64,000 bases of DNA, from the NCBI GenBank assembly GCA_047967505.1, contig CM106541.1. One strand, given 5' to 3'. This document shows positions 1-12,835 of this stretch, piece by piece. The number at the start of each line of letters is the position of its first letter. The stretch's first letter is position 1. Under the pieces are notes generated by a model. The model was not told the origin of the DNA and ran no database searches. It saw only the letters and a program-made list of their open reading frames with translations. A program made the translations under genes and the position numbers. The stretch comes from Dipteris shenzhenensis. Lineage: Eukaryota > Polypodiophyta > Polypodiopsida > Gleicheniales.

Positions 1-589
1 CAAATGGCCAGCTCTATATCTTCTAGAAACAGAGTGAATCTATTGAGCAAGTAGCATACCAAGCCTCTAGATGCAAATCTAAATCTCCCAAGGAGTATTC
101 TAAATTACAACCATCTTTTAATGCCCACTAGGTCATTTCCTTGTTCTATTGCCTTTAAGTAAGTTGATTACTTCCAAGATCCACCAAAAACCGTACATAT
201 GCTCCAAGGTTTTGTTTATGGAAGCTAGCCACCAAAACCATGTAGCATTAGTTGTGCTACAATTTCAACAACAATTTAGAGATTGTGTTTTCTAGAATAT
301 GGGTCAATGTGTGATCGGGTGTAGCCATTTGGAGCTCTTTTTGGGGGCACTTTTGGGGCCGCAACACAACATGCTCACCCTCTCATTGGATTTTCCCCCT
401 GGCATAATGATTGCTGCACAAGCATAATAACGACACGCAATCTGTCACAATTCCTTGTTCTGAACAGCTAAAAAATGGACACATGTCACTACATGCATTT
501 AGTCCATGAGAATTTTATTATCCTCGTCACCACTCTTAGCACTGGCGCAATATGTCAACACTCCCTATTCTAAACATCGCAGATCTTAA
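1..589. other. gene-free DNA
   Basis: No coding signal is recognised. A short motif (cacgtcactacatgcattt and variants) occurs near 485 and 594. Nothing else is supported. Confidence 0.4.
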
Positions 590-1135
590 CACACGTCACT
601 ACATGCATTTTACGACCTCTTAACCACCACCGCACTGGTTTTTGCATATTATCCAAGAGAGCAGCCACTACACTTGTTTTTTCAAGTAAATCCAAAAGGC
701 CACCTCATTGGCTCTTGGAGCTATTTTAGTGCTAGTTGCAAAACAACCACCGTGCCTATTTTTATAGAGTAATCCTAAATAATGCCACCGCACTGGCTCT
801 TTGAACTATTTTAGTGATGGTTGCAGAGCAACCACCACGCTTGTTTTTTCAAGTAATTCAAAATGGTTTTTTTCAATAAGAACGCCGCCCCATGCTGGTT
901 GCAGAAGAACCACTGTGCTTTTTTTTCAAGTAATCTTAAAAAACGCCACAGCACTGGCTTTTGGAGCTAGTTTAGTGCTGGTTGTAGTTAATCTTAAAAC
1001 AAGGAAATCGTATATCATATTTACTTGCAACCAAGGAAAATTAAAAGCACTACAATTGTTTTTGCAGGCATTCCTATAGAACCACCACCGCACGAAAATG
1101 TACAACCGCGGTGGTGCTTGCAACCACCGCCCTTG
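590..1135. repeat. cluster of 16-bp imperfect palindromes (AACCASYGCRSTGGTT type)
   Basis: At least eight variants of an imperfect palindrome with arms AACCA/TGGTT (for example accaccgcactggtt near 622 and gccaccgcactggc near 782) are separated by related spacers such as ttttttcaagtaatc and ggagctattttagtgctggttg. The same motif recurs near 5130-5220, 7880-8360, 18830-18960, 24680-25260 and 36480-37250, usually next to alpha-element fragments. I infer these are the subterminal or regulatory repeats of that element family. Confidence 0.6.
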
Positions 1136-1169
1136 AGGGGAGTTCCAAATACTATAGTGTTATGTCAAG

Positions 1170-1830
1170 TACCTTGAGGGGAGTTCATTACAAATATAAC
1201 TCGATACATTACAAGATTCATTACAATGGATAGGTATGAAACAAAAGATACAACAAAACAAAATGCTGCCTTTTTTTTTGGCAAAAAGGAGTATTGTTAC
1301 ATAGCTGCATGCATCTGCCATAGATTGGCAATGTGGAGTCATTACAATGGATAGGAGTAATGTTACATGTATAGCATCAAAATGAAACAAACTATATAGA
1401 GTTCATTACAAATATGCATTACCAGATTCATTACAATGGATAGATACGACAAAGCAAAATGTTGCCTTTTTTGGGGGGGTGAAAAGGATTATTGTTACAT
1501 AGCTTCATGCATCTGCCATAGATTGGCGATGTGGATTCATTACAATGGATAGGAGTAATGTTACATGTATAGCATCAAATTGAAAGAAACTGTATAGATT
1601 TCATTACAAATATAGGTCGATGCATTACAAGATTCATTACAATGGATAGATATGAAACAAAATATAAAACAAAGCAAAATGTTGCCTTTTGTTTTGATGA
1701 AAAGGAGTATTGTTACATAGCTTCATGCATTTGCCATAGATTGGCAATGTGGAGTCATTACAATGGATAGAAGTAATGCTACATGTATAGCATCAAAATG
1801 AAACAAACTGTATAATTGAGTGCCATGTAT
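1170..1830. repeat. tandem repeat, about 210 bp x 3
   Basis: Three imperfect copies, starting near 1180, 1398 and 1598, share gttcattacaaatat, gattcattacaatggatag, an aaaatg-tgcc-T-run segment and gcatctgccatagattgg. A partial fourth copy of the last motif lies near 1968-1995. Function unknown. Confidence 0.75.
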
Positions 1831-2399
1831 TTACAATACATAAAAAAGGATGTACAATATGGTCTCACGATGTGAGATGAGAAAACTCTTGCATGAATGA
1901 TGCTTTTCCTTCATCAACATCCACAAGGCAGCATCCATACAGGATGACACGATAGAGGCCTGCTTCATGCATCTGCCATAGATTAGCAAAGTGGAGTCCT
2001 TGGGGGAGACAATGGAGGGTTGAAAGAGGGTGGGTAAGTGAATTTAACAAGATCTAGTTTGAATGCAAAAGTGCCAACTTGTAGGCGGAAGAAGACAAAG
2101 TGTGGATGACATTGATACGAGGAGGCGTTTGGGTGGAGTTTATGGAGGGAGCAAATGGGGCTATAGAGTGAGTAGATGGGCGCATGGTGATGGAGGGAGA
2201 GGATGAGAAATGAAGTGGAGTGGACTCAGTGGAGGTAGCACAAAGTAAGTGTCGAATGAGTAGTGAAACTTGTAACCAAGTAGCAGACGACGGGCTGGAT
2301 CTATTTATACTATTTCCAATGCTACTTCCACTAGGCTGGTCTCTTAAAATGGGATGGCTCTATACCATTTCCATCAGGCTTGTTGTGCACTTGGAACTT
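1831..2399. other. gene-free DNA
   Basis: Only the partial copy of the upstream tandem repeat (about 1960-2000) is recognised. Short ORFs here show no family resemblance. Confidence 0.4.
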
Positions 2400-3320
2400 T
2401 AATCAATGAATATCATCCTTCAATTAATCAAAATCAGAGCTGCCACTTCTAGCACGATGACTAAATTATGAGCAAAAATCAATCAAAATCTGGGCCACAT
2501 GCCTTGTAATTAAGTCTCAGATGCCACCACAGTGGCACTTAAGCAATCCAAATAATCATGAGGGTGCTAGCTTGGTGGCAGATGTCCAAATAATTATGAG
2601 CCACCTTCAAATCAAATCAAGCATGCAAATTGTTGTGCACTTAAGAAATTTCAATTGCATGCAAATCAGTGGTCCAAATAATCATGCAAGCTCAATAGGA
2701 TGGCAAATGTCCAACTATTTATAATCAATAAAAATCTAGGCCACATGCCATGTAATTAAGTCTGGGATGCCACCGTGGTAGCACTTAAGCAGTCCAGATA
2801 ATCATGAGGCACCAGCTCAATGGCAAATATCCAAACAATGATGAGCCACCTTCAAATCAAATAGCATGCAAACTATTCTGCACTTACAACTTTCAATTGC
2901 ATGCAAACTGATGGTCTGAATAATCATGCAAGGATGGCAAATTTCCAAATATTCATGGGCTAAATAATCCAAGTGACTGGTTATTTACTGCATTGAACTT
3001 AATCATATGCAAGCCTGGTGTTGTTCCTCCTTCAATCAATCAAAATCAGAGCTGCCACTTCAAGCACGGTGACTAAATCATGAGTGGTAATTTAAACCTT
3101 AATGAAATCAATCAAAAGATGGGCCACATGCTTCGTAATTAAGTCTTAGATGCCACCGTAGTGGCACTTAAGCCATCCAAATAATCATGATCAACCTTGT
3201 AATTAATTCTCGGATGCCACCGCGGCGGCTGCTCAGTGGAAGATGTCCAAATAATCATGAGCCATTTTTATAATTAAGTCTCAAATGCCACTGTGGTGGC
3301 ACTTAAGCCATCCAAATAAT
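2400..3320. repeat. repeats with TGCCAC-N4-GTGGCA palindromes upstream of an alpha gene
   Basis: Several diverged copies of a block reading taattaagtctcagatgcc, then a palindrome, then acttaagcaatccaaataat. Palindromes are at 2522-2537, 2768-2783 (one arm mismatch), 3151-3166, 3215-3230 (degenerate) and 3286-3301. The cluster ends about 240 bp before the ATG at 3561, the same relative place as the TACCTCGATCGAGGTA array before the beta gene at 56766. A promoter or transposase-binding role is inferred. Confidence 0.6.
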
Positions 3321-3560
3321 CATGAGGAGTTGATCACACATCCTTGGTATTTTCATGGCACTATAGTGGGCTTGTAATTAGGAGCTCGGTGGCAGATGTC
3401 CAAATTAATCATGAGTTGATTACTCCAGTCTTCCATAATTCTATGCTAAAGTCCCTTGTACTCAACTTCCACTCTTCTATTTCCTTTGTCGCCACTTTTG
3501 AACTCCCTTGCACTCTTCCTACAACTTCTACCCCCTCACACAATCCCCATTCTTGATATC

Positions 3561-5002
3561 ATGAGCTCCTCCTCAAAGTTCTCTCTAGACAACCTCACCA
3601 AGTTGATAGAGTCTGTGAACATGAAGGATGGAGTCATTGTTTATAAAGGTAACAAGATCAACCTCAATGAAGGATTGATTGAAAAGTCACTAAAAATTCA
3701 TGGAGGCAACAAGCAAGCACAATTATTGGAGAAGTCGTGTCAGAAAAAGGATATTTTTGAATTATTCCCTGACACTCGGATTAGTAAAGAAGGTGGAATC
3801 AAGATTTCGAGCTTGTCTAATTATGTTCAGAAAGAGTTGAAATAGATACGACAGTTCTTTCCTGATATACGAGGGGAATAGTGAAGTACTGGCATGTTAA
3901 AGCCGTAGTAGAAACGGTGAATAAATGTCTGATCTCTTTCTCGAAGGCAATCTCCAAGAGCATGCCAAATAGCTTTAACAATTTATTGCAATTGGGGTTG
4001 GAATTTACCTGATGGGGAACCACATCAGATCATACATTCAACAAAAAGAGAAGGGGATTTTTCTCAATTCAAATCAGCTGGTGCATTCTACTTTGTTTCA
4101 AGGTTTAAATCCTTGATCATCAATGTAAACATGATGTGGAATTTCTTTAGGTCTAGCCATTGCAAGGGGGAACATGATGGATGTGGTGCTGTTATTAAGA
4201 GATCTATGTATATTTACCAATTACCATGTCCCCAAGAAAAGCTATAGAATGCCCATGATGCTGTAACATGGCTTGCACTCAACCACTCTACGGGGGCACA
4301 ATCAACATACCAAAAACAAATACAAAGAAATAATGCAGTGCACAGAGTTTTCCATGAATTCAAAGTGAACGATGTGCAAAGCAAAAATAGATTGGATTGT
4401 GAGGCCATTAGAGGAACTTGCACTTTGCACAACATATGGGACTTCTCAAAAAACCACCAGCTACTCAAAACAAGAAAAATTCCTTGTTTTTATAGTGTGT
4501 TCATCACAAGGGATCATGATAATTGTGAGGACATTGCAATTGTGAAGAAATGCGTGAAGCTTCCAAATTTTCCTCTGTGAAGATGGAGTCATAAAAGATG
4601 ATGCACCACATTGTGAGGAGGATTTTGATGACCTAACTGATGCTCTGGAAGAGGGGGATAGCTTTGCAATCGCTGCATCTAGGGAGAACAAGGAAGACGA
4701 CTGATACTTTGTGTTGCAGTGTACCAAACCCAAGCGCAAGGTTGAGGAAGCATTTCTGGATGATTGAGGCCATACATTTGAGAAGTGGGATGTAGTAGTT
4801 GGAGGTATTTGGTACAAAAAAACATCCAAGAGAGGCCACAATTACACTTTGTTACATAAGAGTAAGACTACATTTGTATACTCTCGTCTAGTAAGAGCTA
4901 TTAAGTTTTGGTTGCAAGTAGTGCTTGGACGAAAGAAGGGAAAGAATGTCTTCAACATGGATTTAGAAACGTATGAGGACATCATGGGTTGTATTGGAGA
5001 CT
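3561..5002 (+). pseudogene. alpha-family mobile-element protein, rearranged copy (HGKG-type C-terminal half)
   Basis: An open stretch from ATG 3561 to 3845 (95 codons, starting MSSSSKFSLDNL) has no recognised domain. Beyond it the sequence stays coding-like but broken. A segment near 4006-4020 (NLPDGE) also occurs in the minus-strand alpha copies near 6820 and 38930. Then come SQFKSAGAFYF, WNFFRSSHCKGEHDG near 4140 (first Gly of the usual HGKG replaced by Cys), TRKIPCFYS near 4480, and a C-terminal part (EEGDSFAIA, FEKWDVVVGGIWY, YSRLVRAIKF) ending near 5002. These match, in order, motifs of the beta protein at 53870-56766. The RSFE, CCC and DFAENY regions are missing, so I read this as a deletion derivative. 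Stops lie at 3843-3845 and twice between 4700 and 4770. Likely inactive. Confidence 0.6.
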
Positions 5003-5639
5003 AAGGAAAATGTATTCTACTTATCCTTGAAAAATAGAAGATGTTTTTATGGCATTCGTCTCATACAAATGAAACATTGTGTCAGCCACTGTGCTAGTGA
5101 TCATGCAAAACCAACCAGTGCATTAGTGGCTACCACCATGCTGGTTGTAGTCCCAAATTAAATATCATATGATTTGACCGCGCTATGATACCAACCACCA
5201 TGCTGGTTAAGATCCCTAAAAAGATCTTAATAAGGGAAAGTTGTGATCCTAAAACAAGGAACATCCTGTGGAAGTGGAAAGGAAACACGTAATAACTTGA
5301 CAATAATCGAAGGAAAAATGTTGACAATATTGAATTTATTTCATAGATTATACACATCAATATTCAGAGATCATACATCTCCTTCCTGCTTTGAGCTTCC
5401 TTCACCAGAATTCCTTCCATGAATCATTACATTTCAGAGATTATACATCTCCTAAGTTCTTCTTTGAGCTCCCTTCACCAAATTGCCTTCAACAACGCTT
5501 GGGCTTCTTCCCTTTTCTCTCCTTGAGGCAGGGTTGTTTCTTTTTTTCAATTCCTTCGGGTTGTTTATTTTGTTCAATTTCAATCTGCTTGAGCTTGGGC
5601 TTCTTCCTTTCAAGCTCCTTTCCTTTAGGCTAGTCTAGT
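5003..5639. other. 3' flank of alpha copy with palindromic motifs
   Basis: Contains ctaccaccatgctggttg-type palindromes near 5133 and 5195 and a duplicated segment (gagatcatacatctcct near 5366; gagattatacatctcct near 5436). No gene seen. Confidence 0.4.
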
Positions 5640-6760
5640 TCCTTTCTTCTTTCTACATGTGCAACAGTGAGTTGGAAGGCCTTTGCAGCTTCTACTTTCT
5701 CACCATGGATAGTTGCAGTAGCAGGCAGGCACAATTGATCTACCCAAGACATTAGCATTGGCCTCAAACAAACTCTGCATCTCGATTTCGTATGCACAGA
5801 CACCCCAAAGAAAAACACATGCAAAGGGTGGTGGCACTGGGGCCATCTGATCATGCATTCATCTATGATGTGGCCTTTACCCAAAAAGCATGTAGGAGAA
5901 TTCTGTTTCATTTTAAGAGGATATTCATACGACTTAACTATTGCACTTGTGATTATCACAGCTAACCTTATGCATGAGCAATCTATTTCTTCATTGTGTC
6001 CTCTCTCATCCTGAGGGTGCAGATGTTCTCCTTTAGCTCCTCCACTTGCTACTGACTTTTGGCACAAGTTGTATTCAACTCTAGCAGAGTTGCTACCAAA
6101 TCTCCTCAAATTCTTTAGTAGTGTGTCTGCATAGGTCTGCTCCAAGACCATTTCTATGTTCGGTTTCAATCAAGGTCCAAGCTTGTTGCTCAAAAAAGGC
6201 AAGCTCCTCGGCAATTGCATTGTGGGCCAATTGAAGGGAATCAAACCTATCTCACCAATTATTGCGTAGTCTCTTTGTGTTGTTCACTATGGCTACTCTT
6301 CTACATCCTTCCTAGCATTGAAGTTCTTTTGTAGATCTTGCATCAACAGCCTGGTTTTTGCATAGCCCCTTCTCAGTTCCTCTATCATATCATCTTTCTC
6401 AATATTCCGATGTGTTTTGCATGCTACAGAGCCGTTTGTAGAGGATTTCCTTTTTGGTTGTTTGATTTGCAAGTATTTGCTTTGTCCTTTCTGGATCTTC
6501 CTCTGCATCCTCCCCATCCGTTTGAACATCTAGAAGCTGACGATTCATCTCCTCGATGTGCTTCTCTACTTCTTCTCTTTTCTGTAATTCTATCTCTGCC
6601 AATATTTCAGCGGCCTTAGCTTTCTCTCATGCCTACAAGGCCTTCGATTTTTCCTCCTCTACCTTTGCTTCTACCTCCTCTACCTTAGCTTTTGCACCCT
6701 CCCTTAGAATTCTCTTGCATTGTGTTGCGTTGTGTATGCTGCATCAGTGGATTTCATATT
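5640..6760 (-). pseudogene. alpha-family coiled-coil/RING-like protein, copy 1
   Basis: Read on the minus strand from about 6760, a charged heptad-rich stretch (KVEEVEAKVEEEKSK, EIELQKREEVEKHIEEM) is followed by QLLDVQTDGEDAEED and, near 5900-5780, by a Cys/His cluster: PTCFLG, IDECMIRWPQCHHPLH, then CRVC. This resembles a RING-type zinc site (first pair C-x2-C damaged to C-x2-G; C-x-H-x2-H; C-x2-C). It ends near 5640 with KVEAAKAF. Several stops and frame changes interrupt it. A second copy lies at 37640-38620, and beta has an analogous protein at 42901-47057. A coiled coil plus RING suggests a ubiquitin ligase or a DNA/protein-binding accessory factor; this is inference. Confidence 0.5.
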
Positions 6761-6934
6761 AAGACTTTTGATCTCCTTCTCTTTTTGTTGAACATGTTAT
6801 TTGAGGTGATTCCCCATCAGGTAAATACCAACCTCAATTTCTTGATCTCCCTGAGGATTCTCTCATGTTGCATTGTAATGTGTATGCTGCATCGGTGGCT
6901 TTCATGTTTAGACATTTGAGCTATCTTGCCAGCT

Positions 6935-9180
6935 TGCCATAAAATTGTGAAGCACATATTTTGGGATGGATTGAACCACATGATCTATAAGATCCCTTGG
7001 TTGAGTGCTCTTATATACGACAATATCCATCTCTTTTTCTCGGTTCCTTCAACATTACCCATTCAAATCTCCTCCATTTTATAGCAAGGCTTTCTTGCCT
7101 CATTCCATTTGGATAGATATCACACTGCTTCTTCACACCACAATGTGTGCATGTACCGTCAATGCATTCAATGTGGTGCTACTCAAAGTCTGCAAGCTTT
7201 GGACAAAGCGTTGGCTCCCACATAGACCTTAGGCTACCAAACTTACTCTCCCTGCAACACATGACAAGAATCCAGTTGGCCTGTAAAGTAAGCATTCATC
7301 TAGGAGACATGAGCATCTATCTCCATGGAGCAATTTTCTAACATGACCAAATCTCAAGTCATTCAAATCTTTTCGGGCAAGGTCAAAGTCTATGTGTGTT
7401 TTGCAGCAACACACATTCCTGTCTTTGAGTTTCTTCACATACCATGAGTTACAAAGCCCAAAGCTCCTTTTCCCAATCGAAACGTCAGGGTTTTTAGCCA
7501 TAACCTTGAGATACAACTCTGTCTATTCACCCAACCCAAAACCAGCCCATTGGAAATTTAGTAATTATACTAAACAACTATTGTATTATATACTATGAGA
7601 AAACAAAACAATTTCAACCACCCATCAATCAAATTTCAACTACCTTCAATCAAATTTTAAAAACAATCAATTCCACCACCCATCAATACTAATATAAAAA
7701 AGGTACATGTGAAGTATATCTATTACAATTGGAAATTCAATAATTAAATTTACTAATAGCTACTAGGAAATAAAACAGTTATTCACTATAAGAAAACAAA
7801 ACAATGATATTTCACTGAAAGATAATTGTTGTTTCACTCAAACTAGCTCGATGGCATGTTGTTTATTTCTGTTCCAACCATATAAGTGGTGTTACACCTG
7901 AACGAGCTTAGTGGTATGTTGCATGATCCTACCACCAGACTAGTTAGGCTGGTTCAGGACTAAACTAATCACTTTGGAATTCAAAGAATTAGAACTAAAG
8001 ATTTAGACAATCACAGACAACCATCGCACTGGTTAGGACAACCATTTTCTGTGCCAACCATCTAAGTAGTGCATGATCCTACCACCGGGTTGGTTGGGCT
8101 AGTTTATGACAATCACTCTAGAATCCAAACATTTGGAACTAAAGCTTTACACAACCACCGACCTGCATTATTTTTTATTTCTATTCCAACCACGTTGACT
8201 TAGGACAATCACATAACTGGTGTTTGACCTAAACTAGCTCGGTGGCATTGTTCTTTAATTTTGTTACAACCATATAATTGTTTATAATTCAAACAATTCA
8301 AACTAAACCTTTACACAATCACAGACAACCACTGCATTGGATAGAACAACCACTGACCTACATTGTATCAAGTAAGTGTATGATGTGGTCCTCAAACTGC
8401 TTGCGTCTCGTCTAATTTTTGCAAATGTCCTTCTTGTTTGGAGAAACTCTCGTGCTCTCACGCCAAACCAATGTCACTATGGTAGTAAGTTTCTCAAATA
8501 AGCTGTCTTTCCTTTTCTTGCATTTTGTTGAAGCCCACACACTTTTCGATTCTGGATCATCCTACATTACTTTTACTCTACATCCAACCATTGGAGCCAT
8601 GTTGGACCTTCTGAGTGACAACATCTTCAACGTTGTGCACCTAAGCTATTTCTTCTTTCTTTTCAAGGGATAGCATGATAGATAATGTTGCCCTCTTTGC
8701 AGCTAATTAATCTAAGTTGTGCACCCCTTTCACTTTCTGTAGGCCATCTCTTAGGTTAGAATGCAACGTCTCTTGTGCATGCATCTCCAGAGGTGTTGGC
8801 GGGGTTGTTACTCTATGAATTCTAGGGTGCAAGGTAAAGCTTTTGATGACACGAGATTGGTACTCATCTAAATGGCTTGATGTTGTTGCCATGAATTCTC
8901 CTACCAATTGATTGACCACAGCTCGTGCTCTTCGCTCTAATGGCAATGTTCAAATGCGTCCATCTGCAACCACTTCATGTTGTTGCTCTGCAAGGAGTCT
9001 TCTATCTTCTTGTTCTTTCTCCCTCCGCATAGGTTGCAAAAGTATCTTTCTTTGTCACTTTGAACTTATTTCCTCATGTGTGCCATTTCTTTCCTCGTCC
9101 TGCAACCTGCTCCTTATGCCTTGACCAAGCTTTTCAACTTTTCTGTCTCTCTGCCTTGTCTTCTCCTGCAAGCCATGAAG
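6935..9180 (-). pseudogene. alpha-family transposase-like protein, N-terminal half, copy 1
   Basis: On the minus strand coding-like segments run from about 9180 (REKEQEDRRLLAEQQHE, then NQLVGEFMATTSSHLDEYQ near 8900) to 7516-7229, where ELYLKVMAKNPDVSIGKRSF and NVCCCKTHIDFDL are clear. They end near 7130-6940 with CIDGTCTHCG and IPKYVLHNF. The beta protein has the same series: ELYTQF, IGQRSFE, TCCCRYHVDF, CVEGRCTLCG. The two Cys clusters probably bind zinc. An interval at about 7600-8400 between the segments is non-coding and carries AACCA/TGGTT repeats; it may be an intron or an insertion. Multiple stops; the DFAENY, SDGC and HGKG parts are absent. The coiled-coil/RING fragment follows directly on the same strand. 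Confidence 0.5.
7600..8400. repeat. AACCA/TGGTT motif repeats inside the alpha copy
   Basis: About 150-230-bp imperfect repeats contain gtggtatgttgcatgatcct, accaccgggttggttgggct and aacaattcaaactaa variants. AT-rich and non-coding. Confidence 0.5.
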
Positions 9181-10063
9181 AGATGCATATTGCCATTGCC
9201 ATGGAGACAATCAGATAGGGACTGGCTAGAGACAACCAAGCTAGTGAGGCCAGCAAAGAGAAATGATTGGATAGAGACCACCAAGCTCGTGAGCAAAGTA
9301 AATTAGACAAGTTACAAGGCTATTACAAGGGTAAAGAAAACAATGCCAAACCAAATCGTGCAACTTGTAGGGTGGGGGACGAGCTACATCTTGCCATTGC
9401 TTAGACATGATCAGACAAAGACCAGCTAGCTAGTGAGGTGAGTACAGAAAAGAAGATGCCTTACGAAGCAAACAAGATAACACAAAAAAAAAACAACCTA
9501 CCTCGTAGGGCGGGAATCGAGTACTGAGAGGTTTTGACACAATTGACTACAGTGTGGAAGGGTTATGTACTTTATTCCAAACATTCGCCAAAGCAGAAGG
9601 CAAAAAAATTTAAAACTGCATGGGGTATCAAAATTTTCAATCGTCGTGGTTTCCCCCCTCCGGTGATACATGTCAGTAGTAAATCTTGACCCCAAGCAAG
9701 TGTAATGTGGTCTTAAATGCTTCAAAAAACACATAGACCAAAGGGCACGCTATTGGATTTGATTATGTACATTGTGAAATGCAACGACCTTTGACATGCT
9801 TATGAGCGACATAGCAAGGAAGTGCAAGGAAAAAGAAGCAATGCAAAATTGTAAATAGTGATGGAGTTATTAATAGATCTTTGCACATGCACAAATTAAA
9901 CATTTCCAAATTTTTCCATTCTACGATAAATCAAGATACAAATATCAACAACTATCATGTGTTAAGAGACAGTGTAGTAATCCCTCTAGTGTGGATTCCT
10001 TTTTCTAAATCCGTTTTGGTTTTCCACAAACCAAAAAAAAGGTATGGAGCATGCCCTCGAATG

Positions 10064-10065
<2 letters not shown>
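9181..10065. other. gene-free DNA
   Basis: A weak direct repeat (ttgccattgccatggagaca near 9190; ttgccattgcttagacatga near 9393) is visible. No coding family recognised. Confidence 0.35.

Positions 10066-10097
<32 letters not shown>
10066..10097. repeat. (TA)16 microsatellite
   Basis: An uninterrupted TA run sits just upstream of the copia fragment. Confidence 0.95.
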
Positions 10098-10098
<1 letters not shown>

Positions 10099-10164
10099 CA
10101 CAAACCTGCTACATACTCAAGAGGCTATGAATTTGGACCTATATATTCCTCTTTCCTGACTCTC

Positions 10165-10894
10165 CAAGCTAGTAGGGAGTTCTATAGCCAATTGGCATGG
10201 CAAGAAGTAGTCAAAAGGTGCTTTCTTGGGCATAGAGGCTGAGTATAGGGGTGCAGCTGGCTACTTATAGATATTGGCTGATTAGTGCATGGAGCCATTG
10301 TCATTTATTGTGAAAACATTAGCAACATTAGGATTTCTAATATCGCATTCAATCCTACTTGAACTAAGCACATTGAGGTGCATTACAGGGAGAAGGTTCC
10401 AACAAATATGTTGAACTTGTTTATATTAGCACCAAGGATCAACTGGTTGTTATCTTTACATAGACATTGGGTATAGACAAGCTTAGCAGATTCACAAGTT
10501 TGTTTGGTGTACATGAGATGGATTGGATCTTGAGGGGGAAGTGTTGAGATATCAAGCTCAAGACCTGGGTGATTGTCCCACATTTATGTCACTAGTTGGT
10601 TGGTTGAAAGTGTGGCTAATATGTCACCATTGAACAACATACGTATGACAACTTCCCTTGTTTATTAGTTGTGGCATAGTTAGGTTGCCGTGTATGTATG
10701 GTGTGGGTTCACACTATGGTCCATGTACACTAGGATTAGAGATATAGAATATACCCCTCTTTCATGTAATGTTGTGTGGCTTTTGCAAAAGTAAGAAGAA
10801 TATGATTTCAGCCTCATCCTCTTGTGTCCCCTGTCTTCTTCTTCAAGTGTGTGAAGATAGCAAGGTATCTATCCCTCTCTCCCACAAATTTTCA
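10165..10894 (+). mobile_element. Ty1-copia 3' fragment: RNase H end plus 3' LTR
   Basis: Degenerate RNase H coding (GIEAEYRGAAGY near 10225-10260, then a segment like the conserved KHIEVHY end near 10370) leads to a purine tract (tgagggggaa, 10531-10540) and an LTR at 10542-10894. The LTR begins TGTTGAGATATC and ends in CA, about 353 bp. Start sequence, length and the tctatccctctctcccaca end resemble the LTR of the complete element at 19145-24666, so it is a related but older family member. The 5' part is missing. Confidence 0.8.
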
Positions 10895-12559
10895 TGATTG
10901 CCAATGTCAAATTGAAGATATTTGTGCAAGTAATTTTGAGACAGTGTGGGACGGGTAAGTCAAAACATCAAGCGAGCGCAAATTTTGAGCGATGCTTATG
11001 AGAAACTTTGTCTCAACCTGTAGGAGCAATAAATTTTTACTAAAAATGGTTGAATCTACATGACACTATTACAGATTATACTATTAGTCCAGTGGTAACT
11101 CACCACCGGTGGTGCATTTTAGGACACATGTGCACTAAGACTAAGAGCCCGTTCCCACACATCGGGCATCAATGCTGAATGAGCATTGTTGAGCAGGGTT
11201 GGGCAATTTCTCTGAATGGCTCCCACATCACTCATGCTCCACTCATGATCTGACACAGTACGACTAAAACTGACAAAAAACTTTAGCATCTCGTTCGACC
11301 ATTGGTGGGAGAGAAGCTGGCTCCATAATGCCCGCTTGGAGAGGGCTTTTTCCCGTCTCCAACTGTTATATAATAGAACAATATTAGTAATTAAATGAAA
11401 AGTTATCAAGGCATGCACTATTTTTCTACAACAAGTTTGAACTTTGTGTTAAAAATGCAACAGTTACAAAAGAGAAATTAACAAACTGAAATTTATAAAA
11501 GGGAACCATGGCATTAGTATTATAATAGGTGCTTCTGAAAGTATGTATGTTACATACCCAAAAAATAAGCTACAAGTTTGAACAATGAAATACTTTTTTC
11601 CTCTACAGAGGACAATAATTTTGAAATGGACAAGTCTAAAACTATTTATTTCAAAAGGAATGTATAAATGTTGGGGGCTCCTAAAATCCTATTTAAGCAT
11701 GCAAACCATTCAAGTAACACTTAAGCAAAATGAAGGAAAATGACACCATTAAAGCTTTAGGCACGTTGCATTATCACAAAAACACACCACCACAGTTCAT
11801 AATACAAGTCAAAATTAAAAAAAACATGTAGTGGTACTGTCTTACAACATCCATATAGTCTACAACAATATACAAACTTTTGAGCAAAGACACACGAAGA
11901 CACAGAGAGATAGACAAAGGTACTACATCAATAGCGTTCAAGCCTTCAAAAAGAGAATAGAAAGCGCGGGCTGACGAACAGAAGACAGCAACCACGGGAT
12001 ACAAATAGGAGATTGCCTTCAAAAGAAGTAGAAGTTCAAACACAAACAAGTTAGGAAAGCTCCAGACCTTCACAGTAGGCCATTTCGACCTCTGAAACGA
12101 ATGAACCACAACCCGCAAGACTCATAAGCAGAGCAGGAGAGCTTCAGAACACCAACCAACAAGACTCATCTATAATGCAAGAGAAACGACGCTTACATAG
12201 ATACGTAAGCATAAATACAATGAGACTCGCATGCACAGAGCAAGTTACACGCTTTATCTATATTATTTCAGTACAGCTATGAGCTAACCGAAACGATAAG
12301 CCCCCATTTACTCCATAATAAGCCCCTTAAACATCTCACAAAGCATAGAAATGCTCGTCAGATGTGGGGAATGAAATCTATTACACTAAAAAAGAATAAA
12401 AGAAACGAAACAGTGTAATGTACTTCGTATTCTCCTCCACAGCTCGCATACTTGTACCAAACACGCACGAAATCATTCGCAAGCAACAATAACACATAAA
12501 GGAATGACAACTAAGATTCGGCCGTTGTAGTCAGAATCATATTTTAGAACTTGCAGACC
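10895..12559. other. gene-free AT-rich DNA
   Basis: No recognisable coding family, repeat array or RNA gene. Short ORFs (for example minus strand 11119-11418 and 11774-12118) show no motif. Confidence 0.4.
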
Positions 12560-12835
12560 TGCATGCAAGATCCACTCAGAGCCAACCACCCTACGACAAC
12601 CAGCATAGATACAACTGCGTTGGCCAAGTTGGAGGTCCGAATGCAAGAACTACTCAGAGCCAACGACCCTCAAACTGCATGCATGATAGCCGGAATACTA
12701 AGCTGTGACAACCAACAGAGATCCAACCGTGTCGACTAAGAGAGATCCAACTACGTCAACAAACAAAGATATAACAGAGGCCAAGAGAGATCCAACCGCG
12801 CAACAGAGGCCAAGAGAGATCCAACTACACCGATC
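12560..12835. repeat. degenerate tandem repeat with agagatccaac core
   Basis: The core agagatccaac is repeated at irregular 30-50-bp steps between about 12716 and 12830 (linked to gaggccaagagagatccaac). It is preceded by two diverged blocks with ctcagagccaac near 12576 and 12651. Confidence 0.6.
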
